A stretch of 26,533 bases of DNA, from contig JAIRUO010000061.1 of NCBI GenBank assembly GCA_031254385.1, positions 1 to 26,533 on the forward strand, in the 5' to 3' direction. Position 1 is the stretch's first letter; every line of letters begins with the position of its first letter. The stretch is from Treponema sp. (GTDB lineage: Bacteria > Spirochaetota > Spirochaetia > Treponematales > Breznakiellaceae). Positions 1 through 6,213 of this stretch are shown in pieces. The position numbers and the translations under genes were made by a program. The notes under the pieces were generated by a model that was given only the letters and a program-made list of their open reading frames with translations, was not told the DNA's origin and made no database searches.

Positions 1-342
1 GGCATTAAAAGCCGAGGCTTTATGTATGCGGGCAGCAACAATGAAAAAGAAGTCATGACAAAGAAAACCCTTGACATGATAATCACGCCGACTGCGGTAA
101 AGGACTGCAACGAGCTCGGCCTTTACGACATGAGCGGCAACGTCAATGAATGGATCAGCGACTTTATGGGAGCTTATACGCAAAGCGCAAAAACCGATCC
201 GACTGGCCCCAACGAACCCGCAGATAAAGAATACAACGAGCGAGTAGTCAGAGGCGGAGGTCGCATCGCTGTCCGCAAGGAAGAAAGGGAAAGGGGAAAA
301 AGCAGCGGTATAGGTTTCCGCCTCGTTCTGAGTACTGATTAG
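1..342 (+). CDS. SUMF1/FGE-fold protein, C-terminal fragment
   Basis: The reading frame is open from the left edge of the window (it reads GIKSRGFMYAGSNN at the start), so this is the 3' end of a longer gene. The residues LGLYDMSGNVNEW, followed by RVVRGGG and a terminal GFRLV, are the hallmark C-terminal core of the formylglycine-generating-enzyme sulfatase fold (SUMF1/FGE, C-type-lectin-like). Catalytic members carry active-site cysteines in this part; here the only cysteine is in the segment KDC, before the core, so the visible part argues against oxidation of sulfatase cysteines. Non-catalytic SUMF1 proteins are common in spirochaetes, often as secreted or surface proteins, but nothing in the fragment shows location. 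It ends at TAG and is followed by a purine-rich spacer. Family call is firm; role is unknown. Confidence 0.85.
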   Translation, partial: GIKSRGFMYAGSNNEKEVMTKKTLDMIITPTAVKDCNELGLYDMSGNVNEWISDFMGAYTQSAKTDPTGPNEPADKEYNERVVRGGGRIAVRKEERERGKSSGIGFRLVLSTD

Positions 343-420
343 AAAAGGGAATGAAGAAGACATCACGCAGAGGCGCAAAGGCGCAGAGGGGGAGAAGAAG
401 AGAGGAAGAAGAGAAAATCA
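343..420. repeat. Purine-rich spacer with CGCAGAGG-type repeat
   Basis: About 75 bases directly after the SUMF1-like gene are almost all A and G on the + strand. Inside, at 364-390, the words gcagaggcg, gcaaaggcg and cgcagaggg follow one another as a short imperfect repeat. I see no coding signal or hairpin terminator here. Such G/A-rich words occur as dispersed repeats in many bacterial genomes; whether this one is dispersed here cannot be seen from one window. Confidence 0.45.
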
Positions 421-518
421 ATATTCCTCAGAGTTTTCTGAATTCACAAGGCAATAGATTAAGCCCTGTTTTAATTTGCTTCACGGTGCCTGACATCTAA
501 TGGTGTGGCTGATACCAA

Positions 519-536
519 TAACTCTATATAGAGTTA
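519..536. repeat. 18-bp perfect palindrome
   Basis: TAACTCTATATAGAGTTA is a perfect inverted repeat 8 bases beyond the 3' end of tRNA-Tyr. It could be a transcript 3'-end hairpin for the - strand tRNA unit, but no T run follows it on that strand, so a protein-binding site or a processing signal is equally possible. The rest of the 421-545 gap shows nothing I can name. Confidence 0.5.
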
Positions 537-544
537 GCCTACTA

Positions 545-626
545 TGGGGAGTGGAGGATTCGAACCTTCGAAGGCTGAGCCAACAGATTTACAGTCTGCC
601 CCATTTGACCACTCTGGAAACTCCCC
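545..626 (-). tRNA. tRNA-Tyr(GTA)
   Basis: Read on the - strand this is a class II tRNA of 82 nt: acceptor GGGGAGT pairs with ACTCCCC, the anticodon arm cagactGTAaatctg carries GTA, the long variable arm is present, and the T arm contains GGTTCGAATCC. The discriminator is A and no CCA is encoded. It lies downstream of tRNA-Thr on the same strand and probably shares its transcript. Confidence 0.96.
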
Positions 627-630
627 GGAT

Positions 631-652
631 AAAGGGTATTAAACCCTTTTTT
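631..652 (+). terminator. Possible intrinsic terminator (+ strand)
   Basis: AAAGGGT (631-637) pairs with ACCCTTT (643-649) and the 3' arm runs into six T's (647-652), the form of a short Rho-independent terminator for + strand transcription. No gene on the + strand ends close by, so its client is unclear. It could equally be the leader hairpin of tRNA-Tyr read from the other strand. Confidence 0.35.
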
Positions 653-672
653 GATCTCACACGCTCGGTCAT

Positions 673-688
673 GCCGTGCAAGCACGGC
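673..688. repeat. Hairpin between tRNA-Thr and tRNA-Tyr
   Basis: GCCGTGC and GCACGGC are separated by two A's, giving a compact GC-rich hairpin in the transcribed spacer between the two - strand tRNAs. It resembles the hairpins in the spacers of the + strand tRNA cluster, and could be a processing element or a small palindromic repeat. There is no T run. Confidence 0.5.
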
Positions 689-763
689 GCGACACTCGCT
701 TAGTTCGTCAATAATGGCACGAAAAGCTTAAGGCATTTCGTTATTTCAAACAACCGCCTTTAG

Positions 764-836
764 AGCCGCCTCCCGGATTTGAACCGGAGACCTCATGATT
801 ACAAGGCAAGTGCTCTACCAACTGAGCTAAGGCGGC
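764..836 (-). tRNA. tRNA-Thr(TGT)
   Basis: On the - strand the acceptor GCCGCCT pairs with AGGCGGC, the D arm is TAGCTCAGTTGGTAGAGC, and the T arm TCCGGTTCAAATCCGGG is normal; the discriminator is T and no CCA is encoded. The anticodon loop CTTGTAA carries TGT. The anticodon stem is odd: CTTGC faces TCATG, which pairs at only three of five positions (mismatches at 28-42 and 31-39). It is the first tRNA behind the TTGACA promoter at 883-911. Confidence 0.9.
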
Positions 837-847
837 CAACAAAACGC

Positions 848-866
848 GCCGTCCCCCATCGACGGC
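848..866 (-). other. Leader hairpin between promoter and tRNA-Thr
   Basis: On the - strand GCCGTC, a seven-base loop and GACGGC form a hairpin followed by GCG and then TTTTGTT. It could end readthrough from csrA, but it also lies between the tRNA promoter and the tRNA-Thr 5' end, so it may be a leader that is removed in processing. The T run is short, so termination is likely weak. Confidence 0.45.
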
Positions 867-882
867 TTTAGACCCAGCAATC

Positions 883-911
883 ATCCTACAAAATCCGGAA
901 TTTTATGTCAA
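883..911 (-). promoter_or_regulatory. Sigma70-type promoter for tRNA-Thr/tRNA-Tyr
   Basis: On the - strand TTGACA (911-906) and TAGGAT (888-883) are separated by exactly 17 bases. The -35 box is a perfect consensus and the -10 box matches four of six. It sits just after the csrA stop codon and reads towards tRNA-Thr, so the tRNA pair does not depend on flagellar transcription. Confidence 0.75.
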
Positions 912-920
912 TAGCCGCTG

Positions 921-1154
921 TTATAAAGGTTCCCGATGGGCGCCAAAATCCAGTTCGGGGAAGACAGGCGCAGATGCAGCGGCTGCTTTGTTTTCGGCCT
1001 TGATGGCGTCAAATACTTCCTGGCGGTAAACTTTGACAGATTTGGGGGCATCAACTCCAAGGCGCACCTGATCTCCACGTATCTCAATGATAGAGACGGA
1101 AACATCATCCCCTATCATGATCTTTTCATTGACCTTTCTGGATAGTATGAGCAT
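921..1154 (-). CDS. csrA: Carbon storage regulator / translational repressor CsrA
   Basis: A 77-residue CsrA/RsmA homodimeric RNA-binding protein. It starts [10 protein letters not shown] and has the family core [17 protein letters not shown]; Arg6 and Arg44, the two residues generally needed for binding GGA motifs in mRNA leaders, are both present. Asn55, reported in Bacillus subtilis to matter for FliW contact, is also in place. The C-terminal tail past residue 58 is a little longer than in the E. coli protein and rich in Ala and Pro. The start lies 2 bases after the fliW stop, with GGAGAG inside the end of fliW as ribosome site, so the two are coupled. In the FliW-CsrA switch, FliW free of flagellin binds CsrA and relieves repression of flagellin mRNA; that mechanism is known from relatives and inferred here. 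Confidence 0.97.
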   Translation of the reverse strand: MLILSRKVNEKIMIGDDVSVSIIEIRGDQVRLGVDAPKSVKVYRQEVFDAIKAENKAAAASAPVFPELDFGAHREPL

Positions 1155-1156
1155 GG

Positions 1157-1618
1157 CTATTTTCTCTCCGCGTTGACGGCTGCGAATTCCGCAAGGATAT
1201 CATGTTTGGTTTTCCAGGCAGGATCGGTCAAGACTGCCTGTAGAGCCTGCCGGGTATCCCGGTTAATAACTAATGGCCCCCGAAGATTGGCTGTTAAGAG
1301 GCCGTCTGATCCTGAACCATTGGGAGTACTGGTAACAATGACAAAGATCAAAGCGTTTTGGGGATCGGAAATGCCAATAGTCTTAAGCTCTTCATTGTCT
1401 ATGTTTAACTCATAATCGGGCCTAAAAATAAAGGGATCGATCAGAATGAAAGCCACCTTTTCATCATCCATTGACTGAAGCCAGTAAAAAGGCTGACGCT
1501 CCGCATCCAGTAGCACATAATCCTTTAAGGGCTCAAATCCCAATAGCCCATGGGGAAATGTTATTTTCTGGCGTTCATCCACATCAATCAGGCCATAAGC
1601 CTTGGTCGCAACTTTCAT
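1157..1618 (-). CDS. fliW: Flagellar assembly factor FliW
   Basis: A 153-residue FliW protein, of the usual family length. The family signature is clear: FPHGLLGFE near residue 22, [10 protein letters not shown] near 43-52, and [10 protein letters not shown]. FliW is a cytoplasmic antagonist of CsrA that also binds flagellin; when flagellin is exported, FliW is free to sequester CsrA. It sits 21 bases after flgL and 2 bases before csrA, the arrangement seen in spirochaetes and Firmicutes. GAGGG lies at a suitable distance before the ATG start. No signal peptide or membrane segment is visible. Confidence 0.96.
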   Translation of the reverse strand: MKVATKAYGLIDVDERQKITFPHGLLGFEPLKDYVLLDAERQPFYWLQSMDDEKVAFILIDPFIFRPDYELNIDNEELKTIGISDPQNALIFVIVTSTPNGSGSDGLLTANLRGPLVINRDTRQALQAVLTDPAWKTKHDILAEFAAVNAERK

Positions 1619-1639
1619 TATTACCCTCTTATGTTTTAT

Positions 1640-2887
1640 TTATTTCAGGAAATCCAGCAGAGTGGGCGGAATGATCTTTGCCGCAGTCTGAAGAGCCGCC
1701 CTGTGCACCAGATCCATATTCGCCAAATCCATTGCTGCGCTGGTCAAGTCAAGACCGGATTCCCGCGCAACATAACCAGTTACGTTAGGTATTTCGCGGT
1801 TAAGTTTGCTCCATGCCATTTCTGCCCTTTCCATGCGGCTTCCAATATCCGCAATACGGGTTTCCAAATTAGCAAGGCCCAGATCAATGCCTCCTATTCC
1901 CTGGCTGCCGATGAAATCCTGATCTCCCCGGAACATAGCGTCCCTGAGCCGCAAAACCATGTCAAACAAAGAACCACCGCTTACGCGGGCATAGGGATTC
2001 CAGTTTGGAGCTGAAGGATCGGAATTAAACTGAATCATACCCAATTCTTCCAGAGTTCTGGAACCTTGTTTGTCTTCCATACGTATAAGGTGAGGATTAG
2101 TTCCTTCAATTACAAGGCCCCTGCTCTGGGGGTCCATATAGGCTTTTACCGGAGCAGGAGAATCGTTTATTTTAGCAATAATCGCGGGAAGCGTGTCGCC
2201 GGGAGCAACAGAAATTTCTACGCCGTCAATATAAAAAGCCCCGTGCGCGTCAGCACGCCAATTCGTAGCGTCAACAGCAGAGAATATCTGCATTCTTTCC
2301 GCCCAGAAGGCCTCCCCTCCCCCTATGTCCAGCGCGGCATAGGTTCCTTCGCCAATTTCAATATTCCGCCTGGGGCCGGAGCCTCGGTATTCGACATTGA
2401 CAATCATAGTTTCGCCGCCGCCTTCAACAGTACCTTCAACAATTCTAAAGGGTTCTGTAAATGCCTTGTCTCCAGAAAAAAGCCTGTTTCCGTCAGGGCC
2501 GGTTTTATTCGAGATTGATACCAGTTCCGCAAGGAGTTCATTTACCTCAACAGCCATTATCCTAAGCTCGTCCTTAGAATTGGGCCCGTTAGCGGCATTA
2601 ACCGCGAGTTCCCTGAGCCGCTGCATTATGTCAATGCCCTGATAAAGGTAAATATCGGCCTGCCGCAGATGGTTCTGCGCATACAGGGTATTTTGCTCAA
2701 AACGCTCCAGCCTGCTTAAATAAGATTGATAACGAACCGTATGCGCCGCTGCCAGAGGATCGTCCCTGAGCTGATTGATTTTTGTCTGGGAACCCATCTT
2801 GGACTGCATATTTGACAACGCCTCTTCCTGCCTACGCAGATAATACTGCATATCGTCATTCGGCATGTTAGTTGCAACTCTTCTCAT
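1640..2887 (-). CDS. flgL: Flagellar hook-filament junction protein FlgL
   Basis: A 415-residue flagellin-family protein that forms the junction between hook and filament (HAP3). The N-terminus has the conserved coiled region with the segments VRYQSYLSRLERFEQNTLYA and LRELAVNAANG, and NRLFSGDKAF follows near residue 133, as in flagellin-type junction proteins. The C-terminal helix again has the flagellin-like pattern, with LANLETRIADIGSRMERAE. At 415 residues it is longer than the enteric protein (about 317), with the extra length in the middle surface domain, as is usual in spirochaetes. GGAGG lies 8 bases before the ATG. It is secreted through the flagellar export apparatus and has no Sec signal. 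It is the third gene of the flgN-csrA operon. Confidence 0.93.
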   Translation of the reverse strand: MRRVATNMPNDDMQYYLRRQEEALSNMQSKMGSQTKINQLRDDPLAAAHTVRYQSYLSRLERFEQNTLYAQNHLRQADIYLYQGIDIMQRLRELAVNAANGPNSKDELRIMAVEVNELLAELVSISNKTGPDGNRLFSGDKAFTEPFRIVEGTVEGGGETMIVNVEYRGSGPRRNIEIGEGTYAALDIGGGEAFWAERMQIFSAVDATNWRADAHGAFYIDGVEISVAPGDTLPAIIAKINDSPAPVKAYMDPQSRGLVIEGTNPHLIRMEDKQGSRTLEELGMIQFNSDPSAPNWNPYARVSGGSLFDMVLRLRDAMFRGDQDFIGSQGIGGIDLGLANLETRIADIGSRMERAEMAWSKLNREIPNVTGYVARESGLDLTSAAMDLANMDLVHRAALQTAAKIIPPTLLDFLK

Positions 2888-2918
2888 TTTCTATTACCTC
2901 CGTAAAAAACCTTAAGTT

Positions 2919-4802
2919 TTAGGCACCCATGCGAAGCAGAGTTTCAAGCATCTGGTTTACCGTGGTGATAAACCGGGCTGCCGCATTATAACCGTGGGTA
3001 TATTTAAGCAAATTTGCCAGTTCTTCATCCACACTTACGCCTGCTACGGACTGACGCATATCTTCAAGCTGTTTCATGAGTTGGTTCTGGGTTTCAAGGG
3101 CCCTGTTGCTTACTTGGCCCAGAATACCGATTCTGCCTACCGCATCCGCAAAATAGTCGTCAAAAGTGCGGAACTGACCGACCATGACTTCTGTATTCCT
3201 TATGGCGGCAATAGCCAGCGCGGCTTCGTTGTTGCCCGGATTCGCAGGCCTACCGTTTACGCCAAAGCCCGAAGCCACGGAACCTATGTCCTGGACTATG
3301 GCGGAATTCACCTCGATCCATCCGGCAGGATGCGCAATGGGCGCTACTTCCCAGTCTGTGGGTCCGCCCCTAAGACTTGCCACAGCGTCTGGCCTGCCCC
3401 AGTCATAAGCTCCTTCCGCTCCTACAGTTCTGAGCAGCCCCGCGTAGCCAGTCAGGAACTGGCCTGAATCTTCAATATGACGTATAACAAAATCAGGATG
3501 CTCCCATGATCCGGAAATGGTTGCCTTCATCGTAAGAAATCCGTCTGTATTGAGCCTGGCAGTTACTTCCGCGCCGGAATTGTTGATTCTGGAGATTATA
3601 TCCGCCACTGTATCGGTGGGATAATAGCGAATGCGCCTTTCTCCGTTTTCCGCAGAAAGGGTAATTGTTCCTTCCAGGCCTACCTGTGCCCGGCTTTCCA
3701 ACACATTGGTACCGGAAACTCTGAAAATATAGGATGAATCATATTCCCCGTCTCCGCTGCGATCATAATTTCCGTTTACGTTGGTAACAAAAGGATGCTC
3801 GGTAAAAAAATTAAGGCCGGTATTGCCGTTAATGCCATAACTTTTCTGATGAATTTCATTTACTAGCCCTACAAAGTTCATGGTCATGTTATCCAAAATC
3901 TGAATTTCCGACCGTATAGTACTATCCCGCAGTTCCAAAAGCGCACCAAGGCTGCCGCCCTGAGTCCCGCTGCGGAATTCTACATCTTCGCGTATATCGC
4001 TCCAGATAATATTGGAATAACCGTTTTCATAATTACGCGCCAGATCAAACTGCCTGCCTATTCTTCCCTGTACCAGAACAGTCCCGTTTGTGTGGATCAT
4101 GTATTCATCGGGATCACGGCGATCTACCGTAATGTTGATGAGTGAGGCGAGTTTGTCCGCCAAAAGATCCCGGCGGTCATAGAGGTCATTGGGATTATCC
4201 CCCTGCGCCCTTATCCTCTCGATGTCTTTATTTAAATTGGAAATCTGCCACGTCAAATCGTTTACCTGCGCAACCGTTAGGCGTATATCTTCTTCAGTCT
4301 GATCCTGGAGTTTTTTTAGCGCCTTATAGTGTTCGTGAATGCCGTCGATAAGGCTTACCCCCCGCTCAACTACCGCAGTTCGGGAAGAATTATCCGTGGG
4401 AAAAATAGCCAGTACCTCCCAGGCGTTCCAGAACTCGTCCATTTTGCTGCGTATGGAATTGTCGCCCGGCTCCATGTAAATATTTTCTAATTCCCTGATA
4501 TAGGGGTCACGGGTTTTCCAGTATCCTTCTCCGCCGGCCTGGGCTATTATGCGCCTATCCAGAAGTTCGTCTCGAATGCGTTCAATACTGGTCGATACCA
4601 CTCCCTGGCCTATCTGTCCCGCCGTTTCTGCCCGGTTCAAGCCTGGCAGATAAATTGGCTCAAACGCCGAAAATTCCACCCTCTGCCTGGAATACCCCGC
4701 AGTACCCTGGTTGACCAGGTTATGGCCTGTAACATTAATGGCTTGCTGATGTGCTTCAACTCCCCGTTTGCCTATTTCAATAGAAAGAAATGTAGATGTC
4801 AT
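2919..4802 (-). CDS. flgK: Flagellar hook-associated protein FlgK
   Basis: A 627-residue HAP1 protein that caps the hook and joins it to FlgL. The N-terminal rod/hook motif is present (EIGKRGVEAHQQAINVTGHN, then NQGTAGYSRQRV), and the C-terminus has the matching pair VSVDEELANLLKYTHGYNAA and RFITTVNQMLETLL, which build the coiled-coil core. The middle (about residues 200-540) is the variable surface region. Length is normal for spirochaetes. The gap to flgN is 12 bases and to flgL 31 bases; GAGGT lies before the ATG. Export goes through the flagellar type III apparatus, probably helped by the FlgN-like chaperone encoded just upstream. Confidence 0.96.
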   Translation of the reverse strand: MTSTFLSIEIGKRGVEAHQQAINVTGHNLVNQGTAGYSRQRVEFSAFEPIYLPGLNRAETAGQIGQGVVSTSIERIRDELLDRRIIAQAGGEGYWKTRDPYIRELENIYMEPGDNSIRSKMDEFWNAWEVLAIFPTDNSSRTAVVERGVSLIDGIHEHYKALKKLQDQTEEDIRLTVAQVNDLTWQISNLNKDIERIRAQGDNPNDLYDRRDLLADKLASLINITVDRRDPDEYMIHTNGTVLVQGRIGRQFDLARNYENGYSNIIWSDIREDVEFRSGTQGGSLGALLELRDSTIRSEIQILDNMTMNFVGLVNEIHQKSYGINGNTGLNFFTEHPFVTNVNGNYDRSGDGEYDSSYIFRVSGTNVLESRAQVGLEGTITLSAENGERRIRYYPTDTVADIISRINNSGAEVTARLNTDGFLTMKATISGSWEHPDFVIRHIEDSGQFLTGYAGLLRTVGAEGAYDWGRPDAVASLRGGPTDWEVAPIAHPAGWIEVNSAIVQDIGSVASGFGVNGRPANPGNNEAALAIAAIRNTEVMVGQFRTFDDYFADAVGRIGILGQVSNRALETQNQLMKQLEDMRQSVAGVSVDEELANLLKYTHGYNAAARFITTVNQMLETLLRMGA

Positions 4803-4814
4803 ACCTCATTACCT

Positions 4815-5333
4815 CTATATATGCTGATTTAGGACCACGCTGCGCAGATCCCTTGCGGCCTGACGGCCTTTGCGGGTATATAGCTTGCCTCCCTTTACCG
4901 GGAAGATCGCTTCCAGCCAGGCCGCGGTCATGGTTCTAAGCTCATTGACATAGCCCGTGAATGCCTCATTCAGCACTTTTACTTTGAGCGTTTCCATCTT
5001 TAACTCCCGGTACAGCCCGGAAATTTCCCTACACTCTTGAGGAGTCAGTTTCGCCGCTGCCAGGGCATAAAATGAAAACTCAGACTCTGTCTGGTATTCC
5101 CTATCGCCTACGTTATTCTTTTCGCGAAGATTGGCCAGAATTTCTACCCGTTGGGCTTCCAGTTTATTGAATTCTTCTCCCGCCTGGGTAATTTCGGCGA
5201 TTTTCCATTCAAAATCCGTCCATTCCCTGGCCATTACTGCCTCATGAACCGATTCTTCTATTCCAAAAATTTTCTTTAACAAAGCCATTTCTTCGTTAAA
5301 AATTGATACACAGCGCTCATAATCCCATGCCAT
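4815..5333 (-). CDS. flgN: FlgN-like flagellar export chaperone
   Basis: A 172-residue, largely helical protein without membrane segments. The length, the helix-rich heptad character, and a C-terminal tail (YTRKGRQAARDL, ending LNQHI) fit FlgN, the cytoplasmic chaperone that holds FlgK and FlgL for export. Primary sequence conservation in this family is low, so position counts: it is the first gene of the operon and directly precedes flgK, as in many spirochaetes and Firmicutes. A strong GGAGG lies 8 bases before the ATG. About 38 bases upstream of the start is a sigma28-type promoter, which marks it as the operon head. Confidence 0.8.
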   Translation of the reverse strand: MAWDYERCVSIFNEEMALLKKIFGIEESVHEAVMAREWTDFEWKIAEITQAGEEFNKLEAQRVEILANLREKNNVGDREYQTESEFSFYALAAAKLTPQECREISGLYRELKMETLKVKVLNEAFTGYVNELRTMTAAWLEAIFPVKGGKLYTRKGRQAARDLRSVVLNQHI

Positions 5334-5370
5334 ATCTGATTCCTCCGGGAATTTTGGTATCCCCCTTTCT

Positions 5371-5397
5371 TTATCGGTTCTTTTAACGATGAATTTA
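5371..5397 (-). promoter_or_regulatory. Sigma28 (FliA)-type promoter for flgN operon
   Basis: On the - strand TAAA (5397-5394), 15 bases, then ACCGATAA (5378-5371). The textbook sigma28 flagellar promoter is TAAA-N15-GCCGATAA; only the first base of the -10 element differs and the spacing is exact. It sits just upstream of the flgN ribosome site. This places flgN-flgK-flgL-fliW-csrA among the late, FliA-dependent flagellar genes. Confidence 0.8.
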
Positions 5398-5405
5398 ATG
5401 AGCTA

Positions 5406-5434
5406 TTGACAAAAAAGGCTGTTTCCGGCACATT
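5406..5434 (+). promoter_or_regulatory. Probable promoter for tRNA-His
   Basis: TTGACA (5406-5411) is a perfect -35 box on the + strand, only 9 bases from the divergent sigma28 promoter of flgN. At 17 bases the -10 would be CACATT (three of six), which is weak, but the position fits a start close to the tRNA 5' end at 5451. Confidence 0.5.
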
Positions 5435-5450
5435 TACAGAGCATATAAAC

Positions 5451-5523
5451 GGTGGATGTAGCTCAGGGGTAGAGTCCAAGATTGTGGATCTTGTCGTCGC
5501 GGGTTCGAAACCCGTCATCCACC
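5451..5523 (+). tRNA. tRNA-His(GTG)
   Basis: The acceptor has the eight base pairs typical of tRNA-His (GGTGGATG with CATCCACC), including the extra G-1:C73 pair that histidyl-tRNA synthetase needs. The anticodon arm AAGATTGTGGATCTT carries GTG, and the T arm is CGGGTTCGAAACCCG. No CCA is encoded. The 3' half of the T arm also takes part in a long downstream hairpin ending in seven T's. Confidence 0.96.
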
Positions 5524-5567
5524 CGTGTTCTAAATTTTGGAACGGGGCGGGTTTCGAAACTTTTTTT
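5504..5567 (+). terminator. tRNA-His terminator overlapping the tRNA body
   Basis: TTCGAAACCCG in the T arm (5504-5514) is the exact reverse complement of CGGGTTTCGAA (5548-5558), with further inner pairing of CCCG with CGGG, and seven T's follow (5561-5567). Read literally, the terminator stem uses the tRNA's own T arm, so folding of the mature tRNA and termination compete. The same two arms recur 300 bp further on without the T run. Confidence 0.55.
5506..5525 (+). repeat. tRNA-His 3'-end direct repeat, copy 1
   Basis: These 20 bases (the 3' strand of the T arm, the acceptor strand and two bases beyond) occur again, unchanged, exactly 300 bp downstream. A second block, GGCGGGTTTCGAA (5546-5558), is also repeated at the same 300-bp offset, so it is a copied segment of about 53 bases with a diverged middle. 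Confidence 0.85.
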
Positions 5568-5576
5568 CGGCCTGGA

Positions 5577-5592
5577 GGAGCCGAAAGGCTCC
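5577..5592 (+). repeat. GNRA-loop hairpin in tRNA spacer
   Basis: GGAGCC, loop GAAA, GGCTCC: a six-pair stem closed by a GNRA tetraloop, a stable RNA fold. It lies between the tRNA-His terminator and the 58-bp repeats and adds to the structured character of this spacer. There is no T run, so it is not an intrinsic terminator. Confidence 0.5.
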
Positions 5593-5609
5593 GCAAGGCA
5601 AACGCGCAT

Positions 5610-5667
5610 GGATGACGCCGCACCGCCGAATGGCGGTGCAGTTAATCTTTCCTATCGGCAAACGGCC
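5610..5667 (+). repeat. 58-bp hairpin-bearing repeat, copy 1
   Basis: Matches 5720-5777 with a single difference (T at 5643, A at 5753), a period of 110 bp. Each copy holds a perfect hairpin, GCACCGCC-GAAT-GGCGGTGC, followed by CCTATCGGC. In copy 1 the second hairpin is degenerate downstream of the repeat (CCCGAAGGG instead of GCCGATAGG). No reading frame is preserved. Confidence 0.85.
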
Positions 5668-5719
5668 CGAAGGGACGTATGCGCGTTTAGAAAAAAAGGC
5701 GGCCTGGAAGCCCGAAACA

Positions 5720-5777
5720 GGATGACGCCGCACCGCCGAATGGCGGTGCAGTAAATCTTTCCTATCGGCAAACGGCC
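5720..5777 (+). repeat. 58-bp hairpin-bearing repeat, copy 2
   Basis: Second copy of the structured repeat. Here the following bases complete a second hairpin: CCTATCGGC (5761-5769) pairs perfectly with GCCGATAGG (5775-5783). Both copies lie inside the 300-bp segment bounded by the two tRNA-His 3'-end copies. Confidence 0.85.
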
Positions 5778-5805
5778 GATAGGCCGTATGTTGAGGGCTG
5801 GAAGG

Positions 5806-5825
5806 CGAAACCCGTCATCCACCCG
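5806..5825 (+). repeat. tRNA-His 3'-end direct repeat, copy 2
   Basis: Exact copy of the last part of tRNA-His without the rest of the tRNA, followed by the matching downstream arm GGCGGGTTTCGAA (5846-5858). The inverted-repeat potential is kept but the poly-T is not. The form resembles a tRNA-derived attachment-site duplication. Confidence 0.85.
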
Positions 5826-5889
5826 GATCTTTTATTTCGGGTTAAGGCGGGTTTCGAAGGGTTTAACTCGCTGACCGGAGGGATGTAAG

Positions 5890-5963
5890 GCGCCTGTAGC
5901 TCACCTGGATAGAGTAACAGACTTCGAATCTGTAGGCAGTGGGTTCGAGTCCCGCCGGGCGCA
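5890..5963 (+). tRNA. tRNA-Arg(TCG)
   Basis: Acceptor GCGCCTG pairs with CGGGCGC (one G-T pair), the anticodon arm CAGACTTCGAATCTG carries TCG, the T arm is GTGGGTTCGAGTCCCGC, and the discriminator is A. It reads CGA codons, and probably other CGN codons by wobble. No CCA is encoded. Only 34 bases separate it from tRNA-Lys, so the two are likely one transcript. Confidence 0.94.
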
Positions 5964-5997
5964 GGGTGTTTTTAGTGAGGCAGTTTTTGTATATATC

Positions 5998-6070
5998 GGG
6001 CCGCTAGCTCAGCTGGTAGAGCAGCAGACTCTTAATCTGCGGGTCCTGAGTTCGATCCTCGGGCGGCTCA
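5998..6070 (+). tRNA. tRNA-Lys(CTT)
   Basis: Acceptor GGGCCGC pairs with GCGGCTC (one G-T pair), the D arm is TAGCTCAGCTGGTAGAGC, the anticodon arm CAGACTCTTAATCTG carries CTT, and the T arm contains GAGTTCGATCCTC. The discriminator is A; no CCA is encoded. It reads AAG codons. Confidence 0.95.
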
Positions 6071-6081
6071 ATAAACCCTCC

Positions 6082-6185
6082 GCGGCATGGATGCCGCTGG
6101 AAAAGAACTTTAGTTGACGAATGCGCAGCATTCGTCGAGGTACAAAATCAGCATGGAAGCTGATTTTGTACCCCTTGACAAGGGG
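6082..6185 (+). repeat. Run of four hairpins between tRNA-Lys and tRNA-Gly
   Basis: Four inverted repeats follow each other: GCGGCAT/ATGCCGC (6082-6097), GACGAATGC/GCATTCGTC (6116-6136), a perfect 14-pair stem with arms at 6139-6152 and 6159-6172, and CCCCTTGACAAGGGG (6171-6185). The third is long enough to end transcription but has no T run. The fourth encloses the TTGACA -35 box of the tRNA-Gly promoter. Confidence 0.7.
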
Positions 6186-6203
6186 AGGTTTTCTCCTTAT
6201 TGT
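6175..6203 (+). promoter_or_regulatory. Promoter for tRNA-Gly
   Basis: TTGACA (6175-6180), 17 bases, TATTGT (6198-6203), then about 10 bases to the tRNA 5' end. The -35 box is perfect and lies within a palindrome, which could make it a protein-binding site as well. Confidence 0.7.
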
Positions 6204-6213
6204 AAATTTGTCT

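Noticed and set aside
500..703. 67-residue + strand frame
   Set aside because: It runs straight through the tRNA-Tyr gene on the other strand.
5500..5860. CRISPR array or second tRNA-His
   Set aside because: Only two unequal repeat copies with 110-bp period and no spacer pattern; the second tRNA copy contains only the 3' part, with no anticodon arm.
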